From positions 62,001 through 126,000 of the forward strand of contig NZ_ATMI01000013.1 in the NCBI RefSeq assembly GCF_000439375.1: a stretch of DNA of 64,000 nt, in the 5' to 3' direction. Of the stretch, positions 27,601 through 36,734 are shown piece after piece; the stretch's first letter is position 1, and each line of letters starts with the position of its first letter. Position numbers and translations under genes: made by a program. The notes under the pieces were generated by a model. It was given only the letters and a program-made list of their open reading frames with translations. It was not told the DNA's origin and ran no database searches. The DNA comes from Tatumella saanichensis. Lineage in GTDB: Bacteria > Pseudomonadota > Gammaproteobacteria > Enterobacterales > Enterobacteriaceae.

Positions 27601-28251
27601 TATACCGCAGAAGGAACGGTGGGCATCGGCGGGATGTATATGTGCATTTACGGCATGGACTCCCCGGGGGGGTATCAGTTAGTTGGCCGCACGCTGCCTA
27701 TCTGGAATAAATTCTTGAAAAATGATCAGTTTGCGGCGGAAGAACCCTGGTTACTGCATTTCTTTGATCAGGTCCGTTTTTATCCGGTATCGGAAGAGGA
27801 ACTCACCCTGATGCGGGATGATTTTCGTGAAGGTCGGGCGACCGTCCGCATTGAGGAAACGGTGTTTGATTTTGCTGAGCATCAACGCTTCTTGCAGGAA
27901 AATGCCTCGTCGATAGCCAGCTTCCGTGAACGTCAGAGTGCGGCCTTTGAGCAGGAAGTCACGCTGTGGGCACAGGAGGAGGAAGAAGCCCCGCTGACCT
28001 CAGAACAAACACTGATCCTGCCAGAGGAAGAAAGCGATGCACTGGCCATTAGTGCGGATATGAACGGCAATATCTGGAAAGTGCTGGTACAGCCCGGCGA
28101 TAAGGTTGATGCCGGACAGACGCTGATTATCGTCGAAGCGATGAAAATGGAGCTGGCAATCACCGCGCCGCAGGCTGGCACGGTTAAACGAGTCGTCTGC
28201 CAGGCCGGCCGTGCGGTAAGCCCGGGCGATACTCTGCTGTGGCTGGAGTAA
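24634..28251 (+). CDS. uca: Urea carboxylase (biotin-dependent)
   Basis: 1205 residues with a biotin carboxylase domain (residues about 1-450, ATP-grasp loop KSTAGGGGIGL), then KipA/KipI-like carboxyltransferase domains (about 455-1000), then a C-terminal biotinyl domain whose EAMKM motif places the biotin lysine at residue 1171. It carboxylates urea to allophanate using ATP and bicarbonate, providing urea use without nickel urease. The hydrolase gene lies immediately upstream, and bacteria usually keep these two as separate proteins. The small urea-carboxylase-associated proteins often found alongside are missing here. Confidence 0.95.
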   Translation: MFSTVLIANRGEIACRAIRTLKRLGVKSVAVYSEADRNARHVKEADIAIALGGEKASDSYLRIDKILAAAKESGAEAIWPGYGFLSESLPFAAACEDAGIAFAGPTAQQIGEFGLKHRARELAASAGVPMTPGTPLLNSVEEALTAAETIGYPVMLKSTAGGGGIGLTRCADATALQEAWESVRRLGEQFFSDAGVFLERCIDRARHVEVQIFGDGQGKVVALGERDCSLQRRNQKVVEETPAPNLPQATREALLASAVRLGELVNYRSAGTVEYIYDADQDAFYFLEVNTRLQVEHPVTECVTGLDLVECMLKVAAGDAIDWERLQQAPVGASIEVRIYAEDPLKNFQPSPGVLTGVTFPPEVRVDSWIDTGTEVSAFYDPMIAKLIVHAENRDAALIKMQQALAATQLHGIATNLDYLRQIVATEAFRSGNVWTRFLDSFTPTASVIEVLQPGTFSTIQDFPGRLGYWDIGVPPSGPMDDFAFRLANRIVGNHEAAAGLEFTLQGPTLRFHCDAVIALTGADCPATLDGVSVAYWQPVTVRAGQTLVLGRAQSGCRTYLAVRNGFDVPQYLGSRSTFSLGQFGGHAGRTLRMADMLPVSRPQLAACTPPAPVSEPQAADPALIPEYGNEWRIGVLYGPHGAPDFFTPEAIEEFFAGEWQVHYNSNRLGVRLTGPKPSWARANGGEAGLHPSNVHDCEYAIGAVNFTGDFPVILAHDGPSLGGFVCPVTIAKAELWKVGQVKPGDRLRFYPISADEAVAREKSQARSVATLRSSETPSFATPSLATTDIGSATLLAALPATATTPAAAYRQAGDKYILIEYGDNVLDLALRLRVHLLMNALRQRAVPGVAELSPGVRSLQVRYDSLVISQQQLMDLLLELEAGLGDVSQLKVPSRVVWLPMAFEDSATLGAVERYKETVRSTAPWLPNNVDFIQRINGLESREAVRDTLFNASYLILGLGDVYLGAPCAVPIDPRHRLLSSKYNPARTYTAEGTVGIGGMYMCIYGMDSPGGYQLVGRTLPIWNKFLKNDQFAAEEPWLLHFFDQVRFYPVSEEELTLMRDDFREGRATVRIEETVFDFAEHQRFLQENASSIASFRERQSAAFEQEVTLWAQEEEEAPLTSEQTLILPEEESDALAISADMNGNIWKVLVQPGDKVDAGQTLIIVEAMKMELAITAPQAGTVKRVVCQAGRAVSPGDTLLWLE

Positions 28252-28260
28252 GGAGTGATC

Positions 28261-28986
28261 ATGATCCCGAATCCAAAGAGTAAGGGGCGTCCCGAGGCCC
28301 TGGCTGAGAAGGTCTATCAAGCGTTGAAACAGGACATCTTCGAGTTCCACCTGATGCCCGGTGATCGCTTTAGCGAAAATGAGATTGCTGAGCGGCTGGC
28401 CGTCAGTCGTACCCCAGTGCGTCAGGCGCTGTTCTGGCTGGAACGCGAGGGATATGTCGAAGTGTGGTTTCGTAGCGGCTGGCAGGTAAAACCGTTTGAT
28501 TTCGAATATTTCGAAGAGCTGTACGATTTTCGGACCGTCCTGGAGCGTGAAGCGGTACGCCGGTTGTGTTCCCTGCCACCATTGACCTGTACAGAAGTCT
28601 TAGCGGAACTGAAACGTTTTTGGATGGATACCCCGCGCCCGGAGGACGACAGAGTGGTGTCGGCGAAGGATGAAGAGTTTCATACCGCGCTGGTGGCGGC
28701 GGCAGGAAATCAGGAGATGGCCCGGGTTCATGCTGGGCTGACCGAAAAAATTCGTATTATTCGGCGGCTCGATTTTACGCGTAATGATCGGGTGGAGGCG
28801 ACTTACCAAGAGCACATCCAGATCCTGCAGGCGATCTTCCGGCAACACACTGACGAGGCGCAGCGTATTTTAACCGACCACATCGCGGTCAGTAAGGCTG
28901 AAGTTCGGAAAATCACCTTGCACAGGTTACAGCAGGCCCGCTCTCAACCGGCGGAAGCGCAAGGTGCAGTTTCCTCTCATCGTTAA
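28261..28986 (+). CDS. GntR-family (FCD) transcriptional regulator of the urea operon
   Basis: 241 residues. The N-terminal winged helix (residues about 12-75, SENEIAERLAVSRTPVRQAL) and the C-terminal all-helical FCD ligand domain (LEREAVRRL, DEEFHTALVAAAGN, TYQEHIQILQAI) are clear, with the metal-site histidines present. AAGGAG stands 5 bases before the ATG at 28261, so this start is preferred to a GTG two codons earlier. It begins 9 bases after the urea carboxylase stop and probably represses its own operon through the twin sites at 22799-22820. Confidence 0.9.
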   Translation: MIPNPKSKGRPEALAEKVYQALKQDIFEFHLMPGDRFSENEIAERLAVSRTPVRQALFWLEREGYVEVWFRSGWQVKPFDFEYFEELYDFRTVLEREAVRRLCSLPPLTCTEVLAELKRFWMDTPRPEDDRVVSAKDEEFHTALVAAAGNQEMARVHAGLTEKIRIIRRLDFTRNDRVEATYQEHIQILQAIFRQHTDEAQRILTDHIAVSKAEVRKITLHRLQQARSQPAEAQGAVSSHR

Positions 28987-29192
28987 GAGTAAACAGACGT
29001 GGGTGGAGTCACACGATGCTCCGCCTTGGTCTACCAACGGGGATAAAGGTGGGTGGGAAAGGATCACTACAGCAATAAAAACGAAGGGGGATCATCGGCG
29101 TCCCCCTGACGGTAGCGCGTCGTGTCGCTGAGCAACGGTAAAACAGCCAATGGCTGCAACCAATCAACGAATTAACCGCAATAGGATGGATT

Positions 29193-30809
29193 ATGAATAT
29201 AAACGATGATGTCGTGGTGTCGGGGGCTTCCCCGCAACAAAATAATCATTCTGTCAATGAAACGCTGGAGGATTATACTTTACGTTATGCGCCGTACAGT
29301 TTTAGACGCTGGGGAAGCCTAACGGTTGCCGTTACGGCACTGGGGGGAATTGCCTATTTGGCAGACTTTTCTATCGGTGCCAGTATCAGTCTTTCGTACG
29401 GAACCAGTAATGCGCTACTTTCTATTCTGTTTGCGGCAATTATTATCTTCCTGACCGGGAGCCCGTTAGCCTTTTATGCCGCCCGATATAATATCGATCT
29501 TGATCTAATTACTCGTGGCGCAGGGTTTGGTTATTATGGTTCGGTAATTACCAGTATTATTTTTGCGGGCTTCACCTTTATTTTCTTTGCCCTCGAAGGT
29601 TCAATTATGGCCCAGGGGTTGCAGTTAGGATTAGATATTCCCTTATGGCTGGGGTATTTATTATCCACACTGTTAGTTATCCCTTTAGTCATTTATGGGA
29701 TGAAAGTGTTAACTAAACTGCAGATCTGGACGACGCCATTATGGCTGGTACTGATGATTGGGCCGGTGCTTTACCTTATTTGGAAACAACCGGATCTTCC
29801 CGAGCAGTTTATGGCCTTCACGGGGCAACAAGGAAAAAGGGGTATCGATATCTCTGCAGTGATGTTGGGCGCGGGTATCTGTCTGGCCCTGATCATGCAG
29901 ATTGGTGAACAGATCGACTATCTGCGCTTTATGCCGGCAAAAACCGCTGAGAATAACAAAAGGTGGTGGCTGGCGGTGATTTCGGCAGGGCCAGGGTGGG
30001 TGATCCTGGGGGCCATTAAGCAGGCTATCGGTGCTTTCCTCGGGTTCTACTTGCTGACACTCACGCCAGGAATTAACAGTACCGAACCGGTCCGACAATT
30101 CAGTGCTGCTTTCCACGATATGCTGCCCGCTGGCGTCGCACTAACACTGGCTGTGATCTTGGTGATTATTTCCCAGATTAAAATTAATGTGACCAATGCG
30201 TATTCTGGCTCATTATCTTGGACCAGTGCCTACACGCGGATACGCAAACATTACCCTGGGCGGATTGTGTTTGTGCTGGTTAACTTGGCTATTGCGCTTG
30301 CATTGATGGAAGGGGACATGTTCTCTGTCCTTGGCAATATCTTGGGCTTTTATTCCAACTTTGCCATCGCCTGGGTCACTGTCGTGGCGACCGATATTGC
30401 CGTCAATAAATACCTTCTCAAGCTATCGCCAAAGGCCCCTGAATATCGTCGCGACATGTTATTCAATGTCAATCCTGTGGGAACGGTCTCTTTCCTGGTG
30501 GCGGCTGGGCTGTCGATTGCCGCGTTTTTCGGCCTACTGGGAACGTTTTTGACACCTTACTCACCGCTGATTGCTCTGGTGGTCGCGGCGGTGATGACCC
30601 CGCTAATGGGGCTGGTCACCCGCGGTAAGTTCTATATTAAAAACGCCTCGGATGGCATCGAAGAGCCTCGTTATGACTCGCAAGGATCACCGGTTGGCAC
30701 TGTGTATAACTGTGTCGCCTGCTCGCAACCTTACGAACGTCCTGATGTTCTGTTTTCCCACCGCCACCAAGGAGTGATCTGCTCGTTATGTAAAACGTTG
30801 GAATCATAG
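29193..30809 (+). CDS. NCS1-family permease (purine/cytosine/allantoin type) with a cysteine-rich tail
   Basis: 538 residues with about 12 transmembrane segments between residues about 35 and 470. The TLRYAPYSFRRWG entry segment and the GAGFGYYGSVITS helix are typical of cytosine-purine permeases. The last 35 residues are unusual: after the final helix there are CVAC and CSLC pairs about 25 residues apart plus SHRHQG, which looks like a small zinc-binding knuckle. It lies 200 bases after the urea operon in the same direction and may import a nitrogen source that yields urea, such as allantoin or another ureide; that is inference. Confidence 0.85.
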   Translation: MNINDDVVVSGASPQQNNHSVNETLEDYTLRYAPYSFRRWGSLTVAVTALGGIAYLADFSIGASISLSYGTSNALLSILFAAIIIFLTGSPLAFYAARYNIDLDLITRGAGFGYYGSVITSIIFAGFTFIFFALEGSIMAQGLQLGLDIPLWLGYLLSTLLVIPLVIYGMKVLTKLQIWTTPLWLVLMIGPVLYLIWKQPDLPEQFMAFTGQQGKRGIDISAVMLGAGICLALIMQIGEQIDYLRFMPAKTAENNKRWWLAVISAGPGWVILGAIKQAIGAFLGFYLLTLTPGINSTEPVRQFSAAFHDMLPAGVALTLAVILVIISQIKINVTNAYSGSLSWTSAYTRIRKHYPGRIVFVLVNLAIALALMEGDMFSVLGNILGFYSNFAIAWVTVVATDIAVNKYLLKLSPKAPEYRRDMLFNVNPVGTVSFLVAAGLSIAAFFGLLGTFLTPYSPLIALVVAAVMTPLMGLVTRGKFYIKNASDGIEEPRYDSQGSPVGTVYNCVACSQPYERPDVLFSHRHQGVICSLCKTLES

Positions 30810-31110
30810 CGACTGACCTGCTAGGCCGCTGATCATCAGGGACGATGATCAGCGGCACTCTGTCAAATTGAGAACGTTTTCGTTAATTTCCCTCTGAAAT
30901 CGGCATCTCTACTGACTACCGTACTACGATCCGAGCCACTGCTCGTCGGCTCAACAATGTTGAGCCTGCCGCTACGCAATCACTCGCCGGTCACTCTCCC
31001 TGTTGGTCGCCTATTTAACGGTGGTTAGAAGCAAAACAGTTGTAGAGTGGAAGGCGTATGCCTTTAAGCATCAGTCGCGCATTGGGGGACGATGCCAGCG
31101 ACTTGTCTCA
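30810..31110. other. Spacer between convergent genes with two inverted repeats
   Basis: Contains a perfect 13-base-stem hairpin (30825-30856) behind the permease stop and a 19-base palindrome GGCTCAACA-A-TGTTGAGCC (30948-30966). Neither has a T-run. No gene is seen. Confidence 0.6.
30825..30856 (+). terminator. Hairpin downstream of the NCS1 permease gene
   Basis: Perfect stem GCCGCTGATCATC/GATGATCAGCGGC with a 6-base loop. It is without a T-run, so it may protect mRNA ends or act with Rho between convergent genes. Confidence 0.5.
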
Positions 31111-32394
31111 CTAGTGAGAAAAGTTAAGCCTATCCAGCAAACTGTACCAGGCGACCCCAGCGTTGATATAAAACCGCTGTAGGCCATGGCCGGGAATTTT
31201 TTTCAGCTCGGTGACTGGGTAAGGGAACGAAGAGGTCGGATCATAAAGACGCTCTGCCAGATGTTTTCCCAGACTGGTGCATAAGGCAATTCCGCGGCCA
31301 TTGCAGCCCAGCGATAAGGTAATGCCCGGGGCCGGTTCATGAATATGGGGCAGGAAGTCACGGGTGATCGCCACTTTTCCGCACCAGCGATAGTGTAATC
31401 CAATCCCTTTAAGTTGCGGATATAACAACGCCAGCGACTTTTCCAAGTGCGCGAAGTCTTCAGGTCGTTGCGGATCGTTAAACGTACCTCGGCCGCCAAT
31501 CACTAATCGTCCCTCGGCATCTTTACGAAAATAGAGCAGTAATCGCTGGGCAGTCGAAACTGTCTCTTTGCCAGGTAAGATAGTCTCTGCCAGGGAAGGG
31601 GGCAAAGGTTCGGTAGCGATAATAAAACTGTTGGCGGCTAAGATACTTTGCGCCATGCCTGGCCACAGTTGATCACTATAGCCATTGGTGGCAACTAACA
31701 CCTTATCCGCACGGACGGTTGCGCCGGTTGAGGTGCTCAGTAACCATTGATGAGCCTCTTTTTGTAGCCCTGTTACCCGCGTATGTTCATAAAGACTGAC
31801 ACCCGCTTTCAGGGCCGCATTGACCAATCCCCTGACATAAGAAAGAGGCTGCAGTGAGCCCGCTCGTTTATCCAGCCATCCCCCAGCAAACATTGGGGTA
31901 CCAGTGCGTGCCTGTGACGACTCGGCAGTCAGTAGCGAGACGTCGACTCCCCGCTCAGCCCACTGTCTGGCACGCTGGTGCAGGGCGGTAACGCCTTTTT
32001 CGGCATAAGAAAGCTGCATCCAGCCGTTACGCACCGGATCGCAGGGGATCTGGTTTTTGTTGATCAGCGAAAAGACCAGATCGCCAGAAGCGGTAAGTGT
32101 CTCAATCAGTTGCTCACCTTTTTCAGTACCAAACAGACTGATCAGTTGCTGCGGATCATACTTCAGTGTTGGGTTAACCTGGCCGCCGTTTCTTCCTGAT
32201 GCTCCCCATCCAGCGTGTTGTGCCTCCAGCACACAGACGCTAACGCCTTTTTCCGCCAAATGCAGGGCGGTGGATAATCCGGTGTAGCCAGCCCCGATAA
32301 TCGCAATATCTGCGGTCACCGACTGGCTAAGTGAAGGCAGGGCAATAGGCGCAGAGGCCGTCTGGGACCACAATGATGTTATAGAATTTGCCAT
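31111..32394 (-). CDS. FAD-dependent amine/amino-acid oxidase (PuuB/OrdL-like)
   Basis: 427 residues of the DAO family. The dinucleotide-binding start is IAIIGAGYTGLSTALHLAEKG (about 30-50) followed by GWGASGRNGGQV, the flavin-contact segment of gamma-glutamylputrescine oxidase-like enzymes. The C-terminal GCNGRGIALCTSLGKHLAE is also typical. Length and motifs fit PuuB. Its ATG overlaps the stop of the ABC ATPase gene (TAATG), so it is translationally coupled to the transporter and probably oxidises the imported amino compound. The substrate (polyamine derivative, amino acid or opine) cannot be assigned. Confidence 0.82.
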   Translation of the reverse strand: MANSITSLWSQTASAPIALPSLSQSVTADIAIIGAGYTGLSTALHLAEKGVSVCVLEAQHAGWGASGRNGGQVNPTLKYDPQQLISLFGTEKGEQLIETLTASGDLVFSLINKNQIPCDPVRNGWMQLSYAEKGVTALHQRARQWAERGVDVSLLTAESSQARTGTPMFAGGWLDKRAGSLQPLSYVRGLVNAALKAGVSLYEHTRVTGLQKEAHQWLLSTSTGATVRADKVLVATNGYSDQLWPGMAQSILAANSFIIATEPLPPSLAETILPGKETVSTAQRLLLYFRKDAEGRLVIGGRGTFNDPQRPEDFAHLEKSLALLYPQLKGIGLHYRWCGKVAITRDFLPHIHEPAPGITLSLGCNGRGIALCTSLGKHLAERLYDPTSSFPYPVTELKKIPGHGLQRFYINAGVAWYSLLDRLNFSH

Positions 32395-33131
32395 TAATAA
32401 TTCCCTGGTTGTAAGACCCGGCGCAGAAAATCCTGGGTACGTGGCTGCTGCGGGGCGACCAGCACTTCACTGGCTGGTCCCGATTCAAGGATATGTCCGC
32501 CATATAGGAAGCAGACCCGGTCAGCGACCTCACGGGCAAAGCCCATTTCGTGGGTCACCACCACCATGGTCATCCCTTCGTCAGCCAGTGCGCGCATGAC
32601 ATCAAGAACGTCCCCTACCAGTTCGGGGTCTAGTGCTGAGGTTGGTTCATCAAAGAGCATCACTTCCGGTTGCATGGCCAATGCTCGGGCGATAGCCACT
32701 CGCTGCTGTTGACCCCCCGATAAGTGCTCCGGCCAGGCATCTGCTTTGGTGGATAATCCAACTTTATCTAACAGTTGCAGGGCCTCTTTTTTAGCCTGAT
32801 CGGCGGACAGGCCTTTGACAAACACAGGACCTTCCATAATATTCTCGAGCACAGTTCGATGGGGGAATAGATTAAAGCGCTGAAATACCATGCCTATTTT
32901 TTGTCGTAACGTATGAATTTCATGACTTTCTTTTTTGATCTCATTACCGAGAAAAGTAATGCTTCCTGAATCATATTTTTCCAAGGCATTGATACAACGT
33001 AGGAGTGTCGATTTGCCTGAACCTGAAGGTCCGATTAAACAGACCACTTCTCCTCGTTGGATCTCCAGATCGATATTTTCCAGTACTTTATTACTGCCGA
33101 ACGATTTCTGAAGTCCGGTGATTTTAATCAT
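32394..33131 (-). CDS. Polar amino-acid ABC transporter ATP-binding protein
   Basis: 245 residues with Walker [15 protein letters not shown], signature [16 protein letters not shown], Walker [13 protein letters not shown] and H-loop VVTHEMG. This is the GlnQ/ArtP class. It overlaps the permease stop by 4 bases (ATGA) and the oxidase start by 1 base, so the four genes form one tightly coupled unit. Confidence 0.93.
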   Translation of the reverse strand: MIKITGLQKSFGSNKVLENIDLEIQRGEVVCLIGPSGSGKSTLLRCINALEKYDSGSITFLGNEIKKESHEIHTLRQKIGMVFQRFNLFPHRTVLENIMEGPVFVKGLSADQAKKEALQLLDKVGLSTKADAWPEHLSGGQQQRVAIARALAMQPEVMLFDEPTSALDPELVGDVLDVMRALADEGMTMVVVTHEMGFAREVADRVCFLYGGHILESGPASEVLVAPQQPRTQDFLRRVLQPGNY

Positions 33132-33790
33132 GCACTGCGTCTCCAGCTCAGGTGTTTCTCGATATAATTAATCAAATAAAATAAAGGCAGGCTCATGGCT
33201 AAGTAGAGCAGGGCAACCAGCGTATACACGGCCATATTCTGGAACGTCGATGAAGCAATTAATTGCCCCTGCAGGGTCATCTCGGCAACGGTAATGGTGG
33301 AAACCAGGGAAGAGTCTTTCAGCATCATTACCAAGGTATTACCATACGCCGGCAGTGAGATTTTAAATGCCTGCGGAAGGATCACCCTTTTCATCATCAT
33401 TTTGGGTTTCATCCCCAACGCTTCAGCCGCTTCCCGCTGACCTTGCGGAACGGCGATGATCCCGGAACGGAAGATCTCCGCCTGATAGGCCGAATAGGCC
33501 ACCCCCAGACCGATCACCCCGGCCCAGAAGGCAGACAGATGTAAGCCAACATCGGGCATCACAAAGTAGATATAAAATAACTGCACAATGACAGGCAGAC
33601 CGCGGATCACGTTAATAAATACCCTTGCCGGTATCGAGACGATCCTCCACGCTGACAGCTTCATCAGTGCTAACACTAGGCCCAGCAGACTGCTGAGGAT
33701 AAAAGAGAGGGCGGTGACTTGGAGCGTGACAACCGCCCCTTTGAGCAATAGCGGGAGGAAGTCACGGGCATTCGTCAGAAAATCTATCAT
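33128..33790 (-). CDS. Polar amino-acid ABC transporter permease
   Basis: 220 residues, HisM/GlnP type, with about five transmembrane segments. The family N-terminal region ([16 protein letters not shown]), the [16 protein letters not shown] helix and the EAA loop ([20 protein letters not shown]) are clear. As the only permease gene here it presumably works as a homodimer. It starts 4 bases after the binding-protein stop. Confidence 0.92.
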   Translation of the reverse strand: MIDFLTNARDFLPLLLKGAVVTLQVTALSFILSSLLGLVLALMKLSAWRIVSIPARVFINVIRGLPVIVQLFYIYFVMPDVGLHLSAFWAGVIGLGVAYSAYQAEIFRSGIIAVPQGQREAAEALGMKPKMMMKRVILPQAFKISLPAYGNTLVMMLKDSSLVSTITVAEMTLQGQLIASSTFQNMAVYTLVALLYLAMSLPLFYLINYIEKHLSWRRSA

Positions 33791-33794
33791 TGGC

Positions 33795-34574
33795 TCAGGC
33801 TCCGTGAGTACTTAGGCCCCATTGGTTCAAGATTTTCTCAAGTGTCCCATTCGACTTGATGGTATGGATGGCGTTATTTAGCGTGTCCAAGGTCGCGGTA
33901 TCGCCTTTTCTGACCACAAAGCAGACTTGACCGGTTGCTGTCGGGATATAGTCAGGAGAGAGTTTTACCCCCGAAAAGGTGCCCAATTTTAATTGGTAAG
34001 CAATGATCGGCTGATCAGCCACTGCTGCTTTTATTCTCCCCAGTTTTAAATCGGTGACCATTTCGGCAATGGTGTTGTAGGTTTTGATGGCCTTAAAGGT
34101 GCCCATCTTATTCAGCATGGTGTAGTAAACCGTTCCCCCCTGAACGCCAATAACTTGGCCTTTCAGCGCATCAAGATTGGTGTATCGGGTATTATCATCA
34201 CTTTTCACCATTAAGCCCTCCCCGTAGGAATAGACCGGCTCACTGAAGCTGACCACTTTGGCTCTGTCATCGGTTTTGATCATCCCAGCAGAGATAAAGT
34301 CTATCTTATTGGAGGTTAATGACGGGATTAGTGCAGAGAAACTGGTTGGCACAACATGGATAGAAAACCCGCCTACCTTACTGACGGCATCGGCGATATC
34401 AATCATAGAGCCGCGGATCTTATCGGCTTTAATATCAAAAAAAGTAAAAGGTGCGCCGGTTGGGGTTGCACCAACATTGTATGTTTGTGCACTGGCTGCG
34501 TGCGCAGTACCGGCTAAACAGGCTGCAAAAAAGATAAAACTGACACCGCGCAGGAGACTGTAACTCTTTTTCAT
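33795..34574 (-). CDS. Amino-acid-type ABC transporter periplasmic binding protein
   Basis: 259 residues with a signal peptide (hydrophobic core at residues 9-24, cleavage after AHA). SBP_bac_3 features: YNVGATPTGAPFTFFDIKAD, the DFISAGMIKTDDRAKVVSFS hinge region and GVQGGTVYYTML. First gene of the importer-oxidase operon. The usual acidic residue of the amino-acid carboxylate/amine clamp cannot be assigned by eye, and the ligand is unknown. Confidence 0.9.
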   Translation of the reverse strand: MKKSYSLLRGVSFIFFAACLAGTAHAASAQTYNVGATPTGAPFTFFDIKADKIRGSMIDIADAVSKVGGFSIHVVPTSFSALIPSLTSNKIDFISAGMIKTDDRAKVVSFSEPVYSYGEGLMVKSDDNTRYTNLDALKGQVIGVQGGTVYYTMLNKMGTFKAIKTYNTIAEMVTDLKLGRIKAAVADQPIIAYQLKLGTFSGVKLSPDYIPTATGQVCFVVRKGDTATLDTLNNAIHTIKSNGTLEKILNQWGLSTHGA

Positions 34575-35378
34575 CGCTTAATGACCTTTTATTGATATGG
34601 GAGAGGGGTTTTATTATTTACTGCAATTGTTATGCCATCCCTTCCAATGAAAATAATTCTCCGCGACTGAAAAGTATCAGGTTAAATATCTATATTGAAA
34701 AATGATGGCGGGGGGAGTCACCTATAAGCATAACCTCTGACTATTGAGTGAATTGCGGTTTTTGTGGCTGTATTAGGATTGTCACAGTGTCAGTCGCAGC
34801 AGGCCGTGCCCGGGGCCGACAAGCACAGCCTTTCTATGCCGGTCACTACATAAAAAGGGTGTTTATAATGCACTTACCGCAATCATCATTATTTTGAACA
34901 GATAAAAAAAGTATCCACCTATTTTCATAGCCACCACTATCGATAAAACCCCTAGCAGGGGGACTGACCGTCATTCAGGGGTTATCTCTAACCGTTAAGT
35001 GTTGTGCGGAATAACGATATGCTCACACTGTGCGGCTCATAAAGAGCCTAAATCATCTGAATAAAGGGACCATTAAACAAAATTAAATTTATCCTAAATA
35101 AGATATCCTGTTACGTGTTTATCCATTTTTATTAGATCATTATTGCCGCAGATCACAGTTGTTTATATCTGGTATTTACAATCCATATCTATGCTGATAA
35201 CTATTACGAAAAGTATTTTATTACAGCAATGGCGTTAATTATTACTGTTATGTAAACCGTTAGCGGTTGATGTCAGGTGATTATTCACCACGAAGTGATT
35301 GTCTATACCAACGTACTCATTAAGATAAAGGACAGTCCCTCTAATTAGCGGTTCTCTTTATTGAATAAGGATATACTC
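34575..35378. other. AT-rich intergenic region of about 800 bases
   Basis: Divergent promoter space between the ABC operon and hcp. I see no gene, RNA or clear operator in it. The AT content rises towards hcp, in line with the foreign composition of the module that follows. Confidence 0.5.
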
Positions 35379-35858
35379 ATGTCAACACCCGCACATTTAT
35401 GGTTGAATGATGAAAATGGCTCACCGATTACCGGTGGGTGCTTGATGCCGACGCGTCTTGGTTCAATAGAATTACGGACGTTAACCCATAATATTACTAT
35501 TCCGGTTGAGGCTTCTCTGGGTAAGTTGACCGGCACAAGGGTACATAATCCGATTGTTTTGCAAAAGGAGTTTGATCCGACCACGCCATTGCTGTTTCGG
35601 GCACTATGTCAGGGAAGGACGTTTAAATCCGCCAAGATAGCCATGTACCAGATCACTGACTCAGGCGTAGAGACAGAGTATTTCACCATAAATATGGAAA
35701 ATGTTAAAATTACCAGTATGACCTCATCGGTGTTACCTGGCGGCATAACGGGAACTCATATAGAAAATATTGAGATGCGTTATGAAAGTATTACGTGGAA
35801 ATATGTCAACGGAAATGTCCAATTCAAAGATGCCTGGAACCAATATATGGTCGCCTAA
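35379..35858 (+). CDS. hcp: Hcp-family type VI secretion tube/effector-carrier protein
   Basis: 159 residues beginning MSTPAHLWLNDENGSPITGG. Family landmarks: GKLTGTRVHNPIVLQKEFD, the FTINMENVKIT strand and the end IEMRYESITWKYVNG..Q..DAWN. Hcp forms the hexameric tube of the type VI system and can chaperone or carry small effectors. No other T6SS structural genes are in the window, so this is an orphan Hcp that would use an apparatus encoded elsewhere. The ATG at 35379 matches the family N-terminus; a TTG six codons earlier is disregarded. Confidence 0.88.
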   Translation: MSTPAHLWLNDENGSPITGGCLMPTRLGSIELRTLTHNITIPVEASLGKLTGTRVHNPIVLQKEFDPTTPLLFRALCQGRTFKSAKIAMYQITDSGVETEYFTINMENVKITSMTSSVLPGGITGTHIENIEMRYESITWKYVNGNVQFKDAWNQYMVA

Positions 35859-36022
35859 CCTTATCGACTTACCGTGTCAGTGCGTGTCATTTTACTGATC
35901 CTCCAACGGCGGTTGAGTCTAAGGGGGTTATGATACTTAAATATTCTTCAAGATATTGCTTGAGTAGTATGCTGTTTTTTACTACAGGGTGTTATTTTTA
36001 ATTGTCTTAGATATAACTTTAA

Positions 36023-36214
36023 CTATTTCCTACTAAAAAAAGACAAAAATAAATTTACGGTTATCACGATAAAAATTGCAAGTAGCCACTTTTTTGGGTC
36101 TTCAATAAAACTGGAAATCATTAATCCAAAGAACAATAAAACTACTGGAATGCTATACATTATTAGTAACTCTCTGAATATTATTTTTAATATCCTTTTA
36201 ATATATGAAAGCAT
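36023..36214 (-). CDS. Small two-helix membrane protein, candidate immunity protein (copy 2)
   Basis: 63 residues, MLSYIKRILKIIF then two hydrophobic stretches (about 17-34 and 43-57) separated by FIEDPKKW. It shares the pattern SY-K-x8-F-x-P-x2-W with the protein at 36735-36935, so the two are paralogues. AAGGA stands about 10 bases before the ATG. No family name is known to me. Position behind a candidate toxic effector suggests immunity; this is an inference. Confidence 0.6.
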   Translation of the reverse strand: MLSYIKRILKIIFRELLIMYSIPVVLLFFGLMISSFIEDPKKWLLAIFIVITVNLFLSFFSRK

Positions 36215-36373
36215 TATATCTTATCCTTTTAGTTATTATCTTAATCGGTGTGCAACGCCTTAATTAAGTGTGTTGTTATTAATGGATAGGAGTGTATTAC
36301 GCTGGGTGTAAGTAACTTCCTCCCCGCTGGTGATATCAAATACTATATTCTGGTTCTATGTTAGTTAAAGACT

Positions 36374-36553
36374 TTATTTATAATGAAACGTGAAAAAGTA
36401 GGTGAGTGTTATAAAAAATATCAGGGCCAGTCACATCGGTAAGTGATTAACAAGCAACAGTGCAAAAAATATGATTAATCCTATCGGCATGTTCGTGATG
36501 AACAATAATTTAATAAAAAATGTTTTTATATAAGATGCTGGCAGTAAAAGTAT
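36374..36553 (-). pseudogene. Decayed third copy of the small membrane protein
   Basis: 60 codons in a single frame between the two intact copies. It reads ILLLPASYIKTFFIKLLF, then a hydrophobic stretch ending FFALLLVNHLPM, then TGA exactly where the paralogues have the conserved Trp, then LALIFFITLTYFFTFHYK and a normal stop. The start codon is also lost (ACC/ATA). It is too short for a usual gene caller but aligns along its whole length with its neighbours. Confidence 0.65.
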
Positions 36554-36734
36554 GGTTTAGTGATCCTTTTGTGGCTATAGATAATCCTATCTACTGGCAC
36601 TACAGGTTACACTTCATCTAATCAATTATAATACTGTAACTCTGCCTCTTCGAGGTGGGAAGTAATAAAGAGGTTTAATGAAAAATATAATACAATACGT
36701 CATAATTTATAAATATATAAAACCTATTATCCCA

